A stretch of 64,000 bases of DNA, from NCBI GenBank assembly GCA_030160035.1, contig BSNO01000003.1:868001-932000 (forward strand). Reading direction: 5' to 3'. The translations under genes were made by a program, and so were the position numbers. The DNA is from Rhizobium albus. Lineage in GTDB: Bacteria > Pseudomonadota > Alphaproteobacteria > Rhizobiales > Rhizobiaceae. Shown here piece by piece: positions 52,862-62,669 of the stretch. Positions within the stretch are counted from its first letter, which is position 1; every line of letters begins with the position of its first letter. A model generated the notes under the pieces. That model saw nothing but the letters and a program-made list of their open reading frames with translations. It was not told the origin of the DNA and searched no databases.

Positions 52862-53634
52862 CGCGCGTGCTCATCACGGGCGGGGCGAAGGGGTTAGGGC
52901 GCGCTTGCGTGCGCACCGCACTGAAAAACGGTGGCCATGTGACCGTTCTGGATGCCGACGCGAGCGGGCTGACGCAACTGCCGGACGGCGTTTCGGCCAT
53001 CCATGCCGATCTCGCTGATGCAGCCGAACTAAGATCGGCCATCAATCGACTGAGCGCTTCAGAGCCATTCGACATCGTCATCATGAATGCCGGCATCAAT
53101 GCGACCGGGCCGTTCGAAACGCTTCCGGTGGAACGGCAGGCAAAGCTCATCGCCGTCAACCTGACCGCACCGATGGCGCTCACCACCGCCTTGATCCAGG
53201 CCGATAAGATCGCGCGTGATGGACGGCTCGTTTTCGTCGGCTCCCTGTCCCATTTCGTCTCTTATCCGGGTGCCAGCACCTACGCCGGCACCAAGGACGG
53301 TCTAACTGTCTTCGCGCGCAGCCTGCGGCGGCATCTGCGTCGGTCTCTCGGCATCCGCGTTCAGGTGGTCGCACCCGGACCCATGGACACCGATCATGCA
53401 ACAGAGCACTCCCCGACGCCTGACGATCGGGGAACGAGGATGCATCCCTCCGTCGTGGCCGACACCATCTGGCGGAGCTGGTCGGGCTTTCTTATCGTGC
53501 CGGGCATGGCGGCCAGCGGCGCCTCTATCCTCGGCCGGCTGCTACCGGGCATGGCCGGCAGGATCATGCGGCGTGTGATCTTCGAAAAACTTCAAGCCCG
53601 AACGTCGGAGCCGAGCAACCTGTCTTCGCGGTGA
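52858..53634 (+). CDS. SDR family oxidoreductase (second of a tandem pair)
   Basis: 258 residues. Motifs are VLITGGAKGLGRAC, NAGINATGP, GSLSHF, TYAGTKDGLTVF and VVAPGPMDTDH. The C-terminal 50 residues include a hydrophobic run (FLIVPGMAASGASILGRLLPG) that may associate with the membrane. It is translationally coupled to the previous SDR, so they probably act together. It is followed by a Tat-exported DUF3047 protein 54 bases later, perhaps in the same unit. Confidence 0.88.
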   Translation: MTRVLITGGAKGLGRACVRTALKNGGHVTVLDADASGLTQLPDGVSAIHADLADAAELRSAINRLSASEPFDIVIMNAGINATGPFETLPVERQAKLIAVNLTAPMALTTALIQADKIARDGRLVFVGSLSHFVSYPGASTYAGTKDGLTVFARSLRRHLRRSLGIRVQVVAPGPMDTDHATEHSPTPDDRGTRMHPSVVADTIWRSWSGFLIVPGMAASGASILGRLLPGMAGRIMRRVIFEKLQARTSEPSNLSSR

Positions 53635-53688
53635 AGAGCTTTCCGTAGCGAACTGTGTCCATAACGATTTTTGACGAAGGAGCTGCCT

Positions 53689-54375
53689 ATGACCTCGATA
53701 AAGTTTCCCATGACGCGTCGAGCCTTTGGGCTTGGCGCAGCTGCAGCCGCTGGAACGCTGTTTGGCGGAATGGGCGTCGCTCATGCCGCTGAGGTCCCGT
53801 TTGACGGGTCCTGGGAGCATCTCACCTTTCGCCGTCTCGAGCCCAATCAGTTCACGGTGGGCAACGGGCAACTGCGCGTCGTCGCCGATGGCAGCTCTTC
53901 GATCTTCTACCGCATGCTGGAGCCTTCTTTTCACGGGGCCCAAAGGGCTAGCTGGACATGGCAGGTCGACAGCTCGGTGCCGCCATCGGATCTGTCCACG
54001 ATCGGCTCAGACGATCGCAATCTCGGGATTTTCTTCGTCAGCCTCGACCCCGCTGGTGCCGAACGTGTCCGTCCGGGAACCAATATCCGCAGTCTCATGA
54101 CCAACCGGTCGGCCCGGATTCTCATGTATACTTGGGGCGGTAACACGGCGCCCGGCACCGTTGTGCCGAGCCCGCATGCACCAGAGCGTCTTCGCAACCT
54201 GATCACGCGACCGGCGGAAACAGGCCGCTTCACCGAAATGGTCGACCTTGCAGCAGATTTTCCGAAGGTTTTTGGTCAACCGCTAGAACGTCTTGTCGCC
54301 GTTGCGGTTTCCTCCAACAGCGAAAACACGCCGGCGCGCGTCGAGGCGACGGTCTCCGGGTTCAGTGTGACGTAA
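53689..54375 (+). CDS. DUF3047-like protein with Tat signal
   Basis: A 228-residue exported protein. The Tat motif MTRRAFGLGAAAAAG leads a signal ending AHAAE. The mature part has RASWTWQVDSSVPPSD, DRNLGIFFVSLD, LMYTWGGN and VAVAVSSNSENTPARVEA, matching DUF3047. AAGGAG precedes the ATG. DUF3047 proteins have a jelly-roll-like fold with no known activity. It stands after the SDR pair and converges with the ligase gene of the dicarboxylate operon. Confidence 0.78.
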   Translation: MTSIKFPMTRRAFGLGAAAAAGTLFGGMGVAHAAEVPFDGSWEHLTFRRLEPNQFTVGNGQLRVVADGSSSIFYRMLEPSFHGAQRASWTWQVDSSVPPSDLSTIGSDDRNLGIFFVSLDPAGAERVRPGTNIRSLMTNRSARILMYTWGGNTAPGTVVPSPHAPERLRNLITRPAETGRFTEMVDLAADFPKVFGQPLERLVAVAVSSNSENTPARVEATVSGFSVT

Positions 54376-54398
54376 CGACCGCAGGCGAGCGGTGCCCG

Positions 54399-55922
54399 CT
54401 AACGGATCACCTGAACCCGCTCCAGTTCCTCAGCGAAGAACTCGATCAGCTTCTGCTTGAGGATCTTGCCGGTCGGCGAAGAAGGCAGGGCGGTCGTCAC
54501 CACTATGCGTGAGGGCCGCTTATAGGGCGAAAGCCGCTCGGTCACATGCGCCTGCAGCTCGCGCTCGGTGAGCCGGTCGGGGTCCTTGGTCTGGCAGAAT
54601 GCCAGAACCTCCTCATTGCCACCTTCGATGCGGCGGCCGATGACTGCCGTCTGGATAACCAGTGGATGGTCGTTCAGCGCTGCCTCGACCTCGGGCGGGT
54701 AGACGTTGAAGCCACCACGGATGATCAATTCACGCACGCGGCCCGCGATATGGAGGTTGCCGGCTGCATCCATTCGGCCGAGATCGCCGGTCGAGAAGAA
54801 GCCATCTGCGTCGAAGACGGCGGCAGTGGCTTCGGGATTGCGGAAATAACCCAGCATCACATGGGGCCCGCGAGTTTGGATTTCGCCCACGCCGTCGGGG
54901 CCCACTCCGCGAAGCCGAAGTTCTACCCCTGGCAGGGCGGGACCGACGCTGACATCGGCCACGCCGGGTGGGTTCGTGGTCAGCGTGGCGCCGGCCGTCG
55001 TCTCGGTCAGCCCGTATCCGTTCTGCAGCGCCGTGCCATAGAAGGTCTCGGCGCGCCGCTTCCAGTCGGGATCAAGCGGCGCCGCCCCTGACGAGACATA
55101 GCGCAGCCGCCCGGGCGGCAACCGGTCCATTCCGCGGGCCTCGGCCTCGGCCATGATCAGGGCGTGCATCTGCGGTACAGCCGGAAAGATTGAGACATCT
55201 GCCTGCAACGCATCCAGCGCTGCGCCGGCCGAGAAGCGCGGGAACAGCCAGAGCTCGGCGCCCGCGACCATCCCAGCAATCATCATCGAGGTCACGCCAA
55301 AGACATGGGTCATTGGCAGCGCGCCCAGGATCAGGTCGCCTGGCCCCATATGGCGCATTCTGGCAGAGGTCTGGCCGCCAAATAGCAGGTTTGCATGGCT
55401 GAGCATCACGCCTTTCGGGGTACCGGTCGACCCCGTTGTGTAGAGGATCAGCCCAATCTGCTTGTCATCGGGCTGCACCGGTTCGGGCTCAGGGCTACCT
55501 TCGGCAGTCTGGATCGCCAGCTGCCCAAGGGGCGTGTGCCACGCCGGTGCGGCGGCGCTCCCGGCATGGTCAAGGGCCGATGTCGAGACTTGCGTCAGAT
55601 AGACCGTCAGCCGCGGATCGGCGTGCTCGGCGATGCGGCGAAGCTCGTGTTCGGTCATCCGGGCGTTGATTGGCACTGCAATGGCGTCCAGCCGCGACGC
55701 CGCCATGATCAGCGCCACGAGGGCCGCACAGTTTTCGGCCAGGATCAGCAGACGGTCGCCGGGCCGAAGGCCGCGAGTGGCCAATTCGTCGGCCATGGCC
55801 CGGACAATCTCGTCCAGCTCGGCGAAAGTAATGCGCCGACCGTCATGGTCACGCAGCGCAGGAGCTGTCGGGCGCGCGCTGTGCTGAGCCTCGAGCGGGT
55901 GGTGGATTCGGGTCATGGTCAT
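54399..55922 (-). CDS. AMP-forming acyl-CoA ligase of the pim-like operon
   Basis: 507 residues. Adenylation motifs are LYTTGSTGTPKGVMLSHANL, NGYGLTETTAGAT, FFSTGDLGRMDAAG, GRVRELIIRGGFNVYPPE and the C-terminal Lys in SSPTGKILKQKL. Its ATG overlaps the upstream crotonase stop. As the last gene of the operon it would activate the imported acid to a CoA ester. A dicarboxylic acid (PimA-like role) is inferred from the operon, not from residues. Confidence 0.9.
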   Translation of the reverse strand: MTMTRIHHPLEAQHSARPTAPALRDHDGRRITFAELDEIVRAMADELATRGLRPGDRLLILAENCAALVALIMAASRLDAIAVPINARMTEHELRRIAEHADPRLTVYLTQVSTSALDHAGSAAAPAWHTPLGQLAIQTAEGSPEPEPVQPDDKQIGLILYTTGSTGTPKGVMLSHANLLFGGQTSARMRHMGPGDLILGALPMTHVFGVTSMMIAGMVAGAELWLFPRFSAGAALDALQADVSIFPAVPQMHALIMAEAEARGMDRLPPGRLRYVSSGAAPLDPDWKRRAETFYGTALQNGYGLTETTAGATLTTNPPGVADVSVGPALPGVELRLRGVGPDGVGEIQTRGPHVMLGYFRNPEATAAVFDADGFFSTGDLGRMDAAGNLHIAGRVRELIIRGGFNVYPPEVEAALNDHPLVIQTAVIGRRIEGGNEEVLAFCQTKDPDRLTERELQAHVTERLSPYKRPSRIVVTTALPSSPTGKILKQKLIEFFAEELERVQVIR

Positions 55923-56743
55923 CGGCGTCTCTGCTCTCTGGTCAGCACGGTGATGTCGTGGCGCCGAAAGGCGGGCAGGCGGCGGTCGCGACGTGCAGAC
56001 AGGCCCTCGGCGGCTTCTGCGCCAGCCAGGGCGTCCGCCATAGCCTCGGCCTCGGCGTCAAGTTGGGGGTCGAAGTCTTGCGCCCGGGCTTCGGCGAGCA
56101 GGTGCTTGATGGTGGCCTGAGAGTCCAACGGCCCCTCGGCCAGACGGGCAGCCAGCTCGGCAGCGCGCAAGGCGGCTGATCCAGGCGGCACAAGATCGGT
56201 CACGACGCCCATCGCGGCCAGGGTGGGAGCGGCAACCGGCTCTCCGGTCAGGCACATGCGAGCGGCGAAGGCAGCCGGCACAGCGCGCGCGAGCGAGGCG
56301 GTCAGGCCGCCATCCGGCACCAGGCCGACTCGGACATAGGCAGCGGAAAAGCTGGCATCATTGGCCGCCACCAGGAGGTCGCAGGCAAGTGCAATTGACA
56401 GACCTGCGCCGGCAGCCCCGCCCTCTACAGCGGCAATAACGGGCCGGGGGCAGGCGCGGATCGCGCGGATGGTTGCGTGCAGCTCTTCGATCCGGGCGCG
56501 TCGATCTTGCCGGCTCATGGCGGCACGCTCGGCCAGGGTATTCAGATCACCGCCCGCGCAGAAATAGCCGTCTGCCCCGGTCAGCACGACCGCCCCGAGC
56601 CGGTTTGCCGCCGCTGCCTCGATCAGAGCAGCCTGGATTTCAGCGTACATTCCCGGAGCCACCGCGTTCCGGCGCCCTGGATTGCGAAGCGTGACCAGAA
56701 GGTGGTCCCCGCGATCCTGTCGATCGGCCGTTGCCGCGGTCAT
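55919..56743 (-). CDS. crotonase-family protein, probable enoyl-CoA isomerase
   Basis: 274 residues. The oxyanion motif is GADGYFCAGGDLNTL. The hydratase glutamates are missing: GAGLSIALACD has Ser, and the second position falls in YVRVGLVPDGG. The VPDGG motif with Asp resembles PaaG-type delta3-delta2 isomerases. So it probably shifts a double bond rather than hydrates. It is coupled on both sides by ATGA overlaps, between the thioesterase and the ligase, a PimE-like position. Confidence 0.85.
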   Translation of the reverse strand: MTAATADRQDRGDHLLVTLRNPGRRNAVAPGMYAEIQAALIEAAAANRLGAVVLTGADGYFCAGGDLNTLAERAAMSRQDRRARIEELHATIRAIRACPRPVIAAVEGGAAGAGLSIALACDLLVAANDASFSAAYVRVGLVPDGGLTASLARAVPAAFAARMCLTGEPVAAPTLAAMGVVTDLVPPGSAALRAAELAARLAEGPLDSQATIKHLLAEARAQDFDPQLDAEAEAMADALAGAEAAEGLSARRDRRLPAFRRHDITVLTREQRRR

Positions 56744-57159
56744 GGTGCGGCCTCAGCCGGCACGCGCTTGAAGACGCCCGAGGCCGTGGCGATCAGGGTG
56801 CCGTCGTCCTGGACAAGGTCCGCCCCCACGAAGACCAGGCTGCGCCCACCGCCGATGACGCGGCCCGTAGCCGTGACGCCGCCCGGCCGTCCTGCGCCGA
56901 TGAAATCCGTGTTGAGGGAGATCGTCAGAAACGGCTGCCGGCCGCTGTCGTCCAAAGTCAGGCTGGCGGTCGCGCCGCAGGCATTGTCCAGCAGCACCGC
57001 CGCGATGCCGCCATGCAGCACGCCATGCCGGTTGGTGTGGCGCTCATCCACGACCAGCCGGCAGCGGGCGCGGCGGTCGGGCTGGCCGACATCCAGCGTG
57101 TAGCCGATCAGCCGCTGCGTGCCCGTCTCGTCGCGGATGATGCCGTGCCCGGGTGTCAT
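56740..57159 (-). CDS. PaaI-family hotdog thioesterase
   Basis: A 139-residue hotdog-fold acyl-CoA thioesterase. The family motif is in NRHGVLHGGIAAVLLDNACGATA (HGG...D), followed by TISLNTDFIGAG and GVTATGRVIGGGRSLVFVGADL. It is chained by ATGA overlaps to the small acyl-CoA dehydrogenase before it and the crotonase after it. It probably releases dead-end CoA esters to recycle CoA. Such a gene is not in the described R. palustris pim operon. Confidence 0.88.
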   Translation of the reverse strand: MTPGHGIIRDETGTQRLIGYTLDVGQPDRRARCRLVVDERHTNRHGVLHGGIAAVLLDNACGATASLTLDDSGRQPFLTISLNTDFIGAGRPGGVTATGRVIGGGRSLVFVGADLVQDDGTLIATASGVFKRVPAEAAP

Positions 57160-58163
57160 GCCGCGCTGGCCGCGCTGACTGCTATGAAGCGCTCAAGGTG
57201 ATGATCGCTGTCCCCAAAACGGGCATCGGCGGCCAGAAGGCGGCGAGCAAGGGGGGCCAGCTCGTATTCTTCCGTCATGCCGATGCCGCCATGGAGTTGC
57301 ACCGTCTCTTCCGCGACCAGCCGCGCGACCCGGCCAACCAGCGACTTGGTCGCCGCCACGTGTCGGTCGCGTCCCGGACCGTCCAGATGTGCGGCCAGGT
57401 TCCAGACCGCCGAGCGCGCCTGTTCGATCTCCGTCAACAGGTCAGCCATTCTGTGCTGGATCGCCTGAAACGAACCGATGGGGCGGCCGAACTGCTTGCG
57501 CGTCTTCAGGTAGTCGGCTGTCAGGTCGGTGGCCCTTTCCATCACCCCCAGCGCGTCGGCGCAGACCGCCAAGACTGCTGCGGCGACGGGACGATCCAGC
57601 AGCGCCAGGTCGCCGATCCGGCGGGCCGGTACGTCGCGAAGCGTCATCTCGGCCGCGCGGCCGCCATCCATCAGCGCGTAACCGCGCATGCTGAGCCCTT
57701 CGGCCCCGGCCTCGGCCAGATAGAGGCCATCGGTCGCGCGGAAAATCAGGTGGCTGGCTTGATCGGCTCCGTGGACGAGTGACTTCTCGCCTGTCAGCCG
57801 ATCCGCCGCCGCACGGGTGGCAACGGTCCCGTCATAGCGCTGCCCCGGTTCGTCCAGACCGACCGCAATGCGTGCCGCGCCGATGGATGCCGCCTCGGCC
57901 AGATCGGTTTCTCCCGCTGCTGCCAGAATGCCAGCGCCCAGAAGCACGCTGTCCAGGAGCGGTGTCACTGCGCCCGCGCGGCCAAGCGTGCGGAACACCA
58001 TCAGAATGTCAGGGCCGGTGCCGCCGAAGCCGCCAGCCTCTTCCGGCAGCAACGCCGCTCCCACGCCCAGCTCGAAAAGTGCTGCAGCGTCGCTGCCGCG
58101 TTCCAGCGTGCGGGCCAGGCTTTCGCCCAGCATCGTCTGTTCGTCCGTAAATCCGAATTGCAT
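57156..58163 (-). CDS. acyl-CoA dehydrogenase small subunit (PimD-like)
   Basis: 335 residues, shorter than usual for the family. The start at MQFGFTDEQ was preferred to one 24 codons upstream. The N-terminal helical domain is present; the middle beta domain is reduced. The C-terminal domain has TRKQFGRPIGSFQAIQHRMAD and LHGGIGMTEEYELAPLARR, ending FGDSDHHLERF, as in small subunits of heteromeric dehydrogenases. It pairs with the large subunit 13 bases upstream. Confidence 0.88.
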   Translation of the reverse strand: MQFGFTDEQTMLGESLARTLERGSDAAALFELGVGAALLPEEAGGFGGTGPDILMVFRTLGRAGAVTPLLDSVLLGAGILAAAGETDLAEAASIGAARIAVGLDEPGQRYDGTVATRAAADRLTGEKSLVHGADQASHLIFRATDGLYLAEAGAEGLSMRGYALMDGGRAAEMTLRDVPARRIGDLALLDRPVAAAVLAVCADALGVMERATDLTADYLKTRKQFGRPIGSFQAIQHRMADLLTEIEQARSAVWNLAAHLDGPGRDRHVAATKSLVGRVARLVAEETVQLHGGIGMTEEYELAPLARRLLAADARFGDSDHHLERFIAVSAASAA

Positions 58164-58176
58164 TGTCGTGCCCTTA

Positions 58177-59373
58177 TCAGAGGCCGAGCAGGGATTTTGC
58201 GATGATCCCCCGCTGGATTTCGTTCGAACCGCCATAAATCGACAGCTTGCGGTTGTTCAGATAGCTGCGCGTTGCGCCCGCGGCCTCGGCCGGTCCGGGC
58301 GGCTGGTCGTCATTTGCTCCTTCCAGCGCCTCGGAGGGGAAAGCCAGCGCCCAAGGCCCGACGGCGCGGCGCGTCAGGTCGTTGATCGCCTGCCGGATCT
58401 GCGTGCCTTTCAGCTTCAGCATCGAGCTTTCCGCCCCCGGCGCCTGTCCTGCCGCGGCCTGCGCCAACATCCTGAGATTGGTCGTGGACATGGCCATTAG
58501 GTCGATCTCGACCTCGCCCATGCGGGCAGCGAAAAGCGGGTTCTCGGACAAGGGGCGGCCGTTGGCGACCTGCGCGCGCGCGATGCGCTTCAGCGCGGCA
58601 AGACCGGCTGTCGCGAAGCCCACTCCTGCTATGTTCGTGCGCTCATGCGTCAGGAGATATTTGGCGTAGGTCCAGCCCTTGTTCTCCTCGCCGACCAGAT
58701 TTTCCACCGGGACCCGAACGTCGTCGAAGAAGACCTCGTTCACCTCCGGCGTTCCATCGAGGAGAACGATGGGCCGAACGGTGATGCCGGGCGCAGTCAT
58801 GTCGATCAGCAGGAAGCTGATGCCTTCCTGTGCTTTCGCGGCAGGATCGGTTCGCACCAGGCAGAAAATCCAGTTCGCGTGCTGGCCAAGGGTTGTCCAG
58901 GTCTTCTGGCCGTTGACGATGTAGTGGTCCCCGTCGCGCACCGCCGTCGTCTTGACCGTGGCGAGATCGGACCCGGCGCCCGGCTCGGAATAGCCTTGGC
59001 ACCACCAGTCTTGACCATCGAGAATACGGGGCAGAAAACGGTCCTGTTGCTCCTTGCTGCCGAACTTCTGAAGCACTGGCCCCAGCATGGCGATGCCGAA
59101 AGGCAGGACGCGCGGGGCATGTGCCAGCGCGCTCTCCTCCTCGAAGATATGGCGCTGGATCGCGGTCCAGCCCGCGCCGCCGAATTCATTCGGCCAGTTG
59201 CCGGCCAGCCAGCCCTTCTCGTTCAGGACGGCGTGCCATTCCTCGATCTCGTCCTTGGTCAGTTCGCGGCTAAGGCGCACCTTCTCGGACAGACGAGCGG
59301 GTAGGCGGTCCTTCAAGAATTGCCTGACTTCGCCACGGAAGGCCTGGTCTTCAGGTGAGAAATTCATGTCCAT
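58177..59373 (-). CDS. acyl-CoA dehydrogenase large subunit (PimC-like)
   Basis: 398 residues with the full fold. FAD-contact motifs are WCQGYSEPGAGSDLA and YIVNGQKTWTT. The C-terminal motif is IYGGSNEIQRGI, in which Gly stands where single-subunit enzymes have the catalytic Glu (YEGTxxIQ). This is characteristic of PimC-type and steroid-type heteromeric dehydrogenases, where the pair forms the active site. An AAGGAAC site precedes the start. Confidence 0.9.
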   Translation of the reverse strand: MDMNFSPEDQAFRGEVRQFLKDRLPARLSEKVRLSRELTKDEIEEWHAVLNEKGWLAGNWPNEFGGAGWTAIQRHIFEEESALAHAPRVLPFGIAMLGPVLQKFGSKEQQDRFLPRILDGQDWWCQGYSEPGAGSDLATVKTTAVRDGDHYIVNGQKTWTTLGQHANWIFCLVRTDPAAKAQEGISFLLIDMTAPGITVRPIVLLDGTPEVNEVFFDDVRVPVENLVGEENKGWTYAKYLLTHERTNIAGVGFATAGLAALKRIARAQVANGRPLSENPLFAARMGEVEIDLMAMSTTNLRMLAQAAAGQAPGAESSMLKLKGTQIRQAINDLTRRAVGPWALAFPSEALEGANDDQPPGPAEAAGATRSYLNNRKLSIYGGSNEIQRGIIAKSLLGL

Positions 59374-59385
59374 CTTGTCGTTCCT

Positions 59386-60561
59386 TCAGAATATCTCGAT
59401 CAAGCCGGCAGCGCCCTGGCCGCCGCCCACACACATGGTCACGACGCCCCATTTCGCCCCACGCCGCCGCCCCTCCAGCAGGACATGCCCTGCAGTGCGG
59501 GCGCCGGTCATGCCAAACGGATGGCCTATGGCGATCGAGCCGCCGTTGACGTTGAAGCGCTCTGGGTCGATCCCGAGGCGGTCGCGGCAATAAAGCGCCT
59601 GGCTCGCGAAGGCTTCGTTCAGTTCCCACAGGTCGATATCGGCGACCGTGAGGCCCGCCCGCTCCAACAGGCGCGGGACGGCGAAGACGGGGCCGATGCC
59701 CATCTCGTCTGGCTCGCAGCCGGCGATCGTGAAGCCCCGGAAGGCGCCGAGCGGGGCAATCCCCTCGCGCGCGGCCAGATCGCCGTCCATCACGACCAGC
59801 GCCGCCGCCCCATCGGACAACTGCGAGGCGTTGCCAGCGGTGACGAACTTGCCCTCACCCTTAACGGGGGCGAGGGCGGCAAGCGCTTCGCGCGTGGTCG
59901 AGGGGCGGTTGCATTCGTCGCTATCAAGCGTGAACTCTTCGTGCCGCGCCTCACCCGTCGCCTTGTCGGTAACAGCACGGGTAACGGTGATCGGCACGAT
60001 CTCACTTTCGAAGAGGCCGTGCTCCTGCGCAGCGGCGATGCGCTGCTGCGAACGCAGGGAATAGTCGTCCTGCGCCTCACGGCTTACGCCGTAGCGGCTG
60101 GCCACGATGTCCGCCGTGTCGATCATCGGTAGGTAAAGATCCGGCCGGTGGGCATCGAGCCAGTCTTCGCGCGATGGGCGGGGGGGCGGCTGCACCAGGC
60201 TGATGGACTCGACGCCACCGGCCAGCACGGCCCCGGCTCCCTCAGCCCGGACCATATGCGCCGCCATGGCCAACGCCTGAAGTCCAGAGGCGCAGAAGCG
60301 GTTTACCGTCGTGCCAGCGACCGAGACCGGGAGGCCCGCGCGCAGCACGATCTGCCGGGCGATGTTTCCGCCGGTGACGTATTCGGGGTAGCCGCAGCCC
60401 CAGATGCTGTCCTCGATCAACGCAGGGTCGATGCCTGCTCGCTGCACCGCGACGGCCGCCACATGACCGCCCATCGTCGCGCCATGCGTGAGGTTCAGGC
60501 TGCCCCGGCCCGCCTTGCCGATGCCGGTGCGGGCGGTCGAGACGATCACAGCGTCCTTCAT
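59386..60561 (-). CDS. thiolase (acyl-CoA acetyltransferase, PimB-like)
   Basis: 391 residues. All catalytic residues are visible: nucleophile Cys in [14 protein letters not shown], His in [16 protein letters not shown], and second Cys in [13 protein letters not shown]. Its ATG overlaps the FadB-like stop. It completes the beta-oxidation cycle by cleaving the 3-ketoacyl-CoA. FadA-type chain-length preference cannot be judged from sequence. Confidence 0.94.
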   Translation of the reverse strand: MKDAVIVSTARTGIGKAGRGSLNLTHGATMGGHVAAVAVQRAGIDPALIEDSIWGCGYPEYVTGGNIARQIVLRAGLPVSVAGTTVNRFCASGLQALAMAAHMVRAEGAGAVLAGGVESISLVQPPPRPSREDWLDAHRPDLYLPMIDTADIVASRYGVSREAQDDYSLRSQQRIAAAQEHGLFESEIVPITVTRAVTDKATGEARHEEFTLDSDECNRPSTTREALAALAPVKGEGKFVTAGNASQLSDGAAALVVMDGDLAAREGIAPLGAFRGFTIAGCEPDEMGIGPVFAVPRLLERAGLTVADIDLWELNEAFASQALYCRDRLGIDPERFNVNGGSIAIGHPFGMTGARTAGHVLLEGRRRGAKWGVVTMCVGGGQGAAGLIEIF

Positions 60562-62669
60562 GTCAATTCCTTCTGCTTGGATGCGTCGGCAAAGCCGTCT
60601 CCTTCGGCCGCAAGCCGGGCCAGAAGCGGAGAGAGCTGCCAGAAATACGGATCATCCTCGGCCAGGCTCTGGATCCGCGCTGCAATGCGATCCAGCCCTT
60701 CTGCTTCGGCCCAATGCATCGGACCGCCTTTCCAGCGGGGAAAACCGTATCCGTGCAGCAACACCACGTCGATGTCGGAGGCGCGCGCGGCGATGCCCTC
60801 GTCCAGGATCTTCGCGCCCTCATTAACCATCGCGGCCATGTAGCGATCCTGGATCTCGGCCTCGGTGAAGCTTCGCGGCGTGATGCCCAAATCGCGGCGG
60901 ATCCCGTTCAGCACCGCCTCCATCTCGGGATCGGGACGCCCCTGCGGCGCGGCGTCGTCATAGATGTAGTAGCCGCGCCCCGTCTTGCGCCCGAGGCGAC
61001 CGGCCTCGGCCAGACGGTCTGCGAAGACCGGCACGCGCTCACGCGGGTCGCGGGTCGCGGCCTTGCGCTGGCGTGTTGCATAGCCAATGTCCAGCCCGGC
61101 CAGATCGCCCACCTGATAAGGCCCCATGGCGAAGCCGAAGGCGCGAACGGCGGCGTCAACCTGATAGGGCGTGGCTCCGTCCAGCACCAAATGATCGGCC
61201 GCCGCGCGGTAGGTGGACAGCATACGATTGCCGATGAACCCGTCGCATACGCCCGAGCGCACGCCAATCTTGCCCATGCGCTTGGCAAGCGCGAACGCCG
61301 TGGCAGTGACTTCGGGGGGGGTGCGGTCTGCGACGATGATCTCAAGGAGCCGCATTACATTGGCTGGCGAGAAGAAGTGCAGGCCGATCACGTCCTGCGG
61401 CCGCCCCGTTGCATCCGCGATCAGATTCACATCCAAATAAGAAGTATTCGTCGCCAGCACGGTGCCCGGGCGACAGACGCGGTCCAGCGTGCGGAACACC
61501 TCCTGCTTGACGGCGAGATCCTCGAAGGCGGCCTCGATCACCAGATCGACATTTGAGAGGGCATCGTAATCCGCGGCTGCCTGCAGCCGCTGCGCCAGAA
61601 GCTGCAGGCGCGTGTCGGCGTTCAGCTTGCCCCGCTTGACCGCGCCGTCCAGCATCTTTCCGATCCCCGCCATCGCCCGGTCTGCGGAGGCGTCGTCACG
61701 CTCGACCAGCGTTACTTGCAGGCCAGCGATCAAGGCCGCCGCCGCGATGCCCTGGCCCATCGTGCCGCCGCCAACGATGCCGATACGGTCCACCTGGCAA
61801 GCGCTGACCCCGGCCAGATCCTCTTGGCGCGCGGCACGACGCTCGGCGAAGAAGGCGTGGACCAGCGCTGCGCGCTGCGGCGTCTGCATCAGGTCCCTGA
61901 AGGCGCGGCGCTCATGCGCCATCCCTTCGGCGAAGGACATGCCCATGCTCTCGACGAGGGTATCCAGCGCGCGCAGCGGCGCGACCTGGCCGCGCGTCTT
62001 GCGCTCGACTTCAGCGCGGAAGCCGGCAACACGATCTGGCTGCGGGGCAGGGGACGCACGTTCCGACAGGCGGTGTGGGCCACATCCGTCTGCGAGAAGA
62101 CCCCGCGTAAATGTCAGGCCAGCGGCGCGGGGATCGGTCTCGTCCGCGAGTACGTCAATCAGGCCTAGCCGCTCCGCTTCCTCGGCGTCGATCTGACGGC
62201 CCGAGGTGATGAGTTCGGCGGCCGCCTCAAACCCGATGGCGCGGGGAAGACGCTGCGTTCCCCCCGCACCGGGCAGCAGGCCCAGGGTCACTTCGGGCAG
62301 GCCAAGGCGGGTGCCGGGCAACGCCACGCGGTAATGTGCGCCAAGCGCGACCTCTAGCCCGCCGCCCAGCACCGTGCCATGCAGGGCGGCGATTACTGGT
62401 TTCAAGGACGCCTCGATCCCGGTGATGACATCAGGCAAGATGGGCGCGACTGGTGGCTTGCCAAATTCGGAAACGTCCGCCCCGGCAACGAATGTTCGGC
62501 CGGCGCAAAAAAGAACGGCCGCGCGAGCCTCGGGGTCGGCGGCAAGGCGTACCATGGCCTCGGCAAGTCCCTGGCGCACGGCGGCTGAAAGGGCATTGAC
62601 CGGGGGGTTGTCGATTTCGATCAGCGCGATCTCGCCTTCGCGATGATAGGCTACGAGGTGTTCAGGCAT
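60558..62669 (-). CDS. enoyl-CoA hydratase/3-hydroxyacyl-CoA dehydrogenase fusion (FadB/PimF-like)
   Basis: 703 residues. The N-terminal crotonase half (about 1-200) has both hydratase glutamates ([25 protein letters not shown]). The dehydrogenase half (about 295-690) begins with the Rossmann motif [18 protein letters not shown] and has [17 protein letters not shown] and the catalytic His in [11 protein letters not shown]. The joined C-terminal repeat is present. It catalyses two consecutive steps of beta-oxidation. It overlaps the regulator gene by 8 bases. Confidence 0.94.
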   Translation of the reverse strand: MPEHLVAYHREGEIALIEIDNPPVNALSAAVRQGLAEAMVRLAADPEARAAVLFCAGRTFVAGADVSEFGKPPVAPILPDVITGIEASLKPVIAALHGTVLGGGLEVALGAHYRVALPGTRLGLPEVTLGLLPGAGGTQRLPRAIGFEAAAELITSGRQIDAEEAERLGLIDVLADETDPRAAGLTFTRGLLADGCGPHRLSERASPAPQPDRVAGFRAEVERKTRGQVAPLRALDTLVESMGMSFAEGMAHERRAFRDLMQTPQRAALVHAFFAERRAARQEDLAGVSACQVDRIGIVGGGTMGQGIAAAALIAGLQVTLVERDDASADRAMAGIGKMLDGAVKRGKLNADTRLQLLAQRLQAAADYDALSNVDLVIEAAFEDLAVKQEVFRTLDRVCRPGTVLATNTSYLDVNLIADATGRPQDVIGLHFFSPANVMRLLEIIVADRTPPEVTATAFALAKRMGKIGVRSGVCDGFIGNRMLSTYRAAADHLVLDGATPYQVDAAVRAFGFAMGPYQVGDLAGLDIGYATRQRKAATRDPRERVPVFADRLAEAGRLGRKTGRGYYIYDDAAPQGRPDPEMEAVLNGIRRDLGITPRSFTEAEIQDRYMAAMVNEGAKILDEGIAARASDIDVVLLHGYGFPRWKGGPMHWAEAEGLDRIAARIQSLAEDDPYFWQLSPLLARLAAEGDGFADASKQKELT

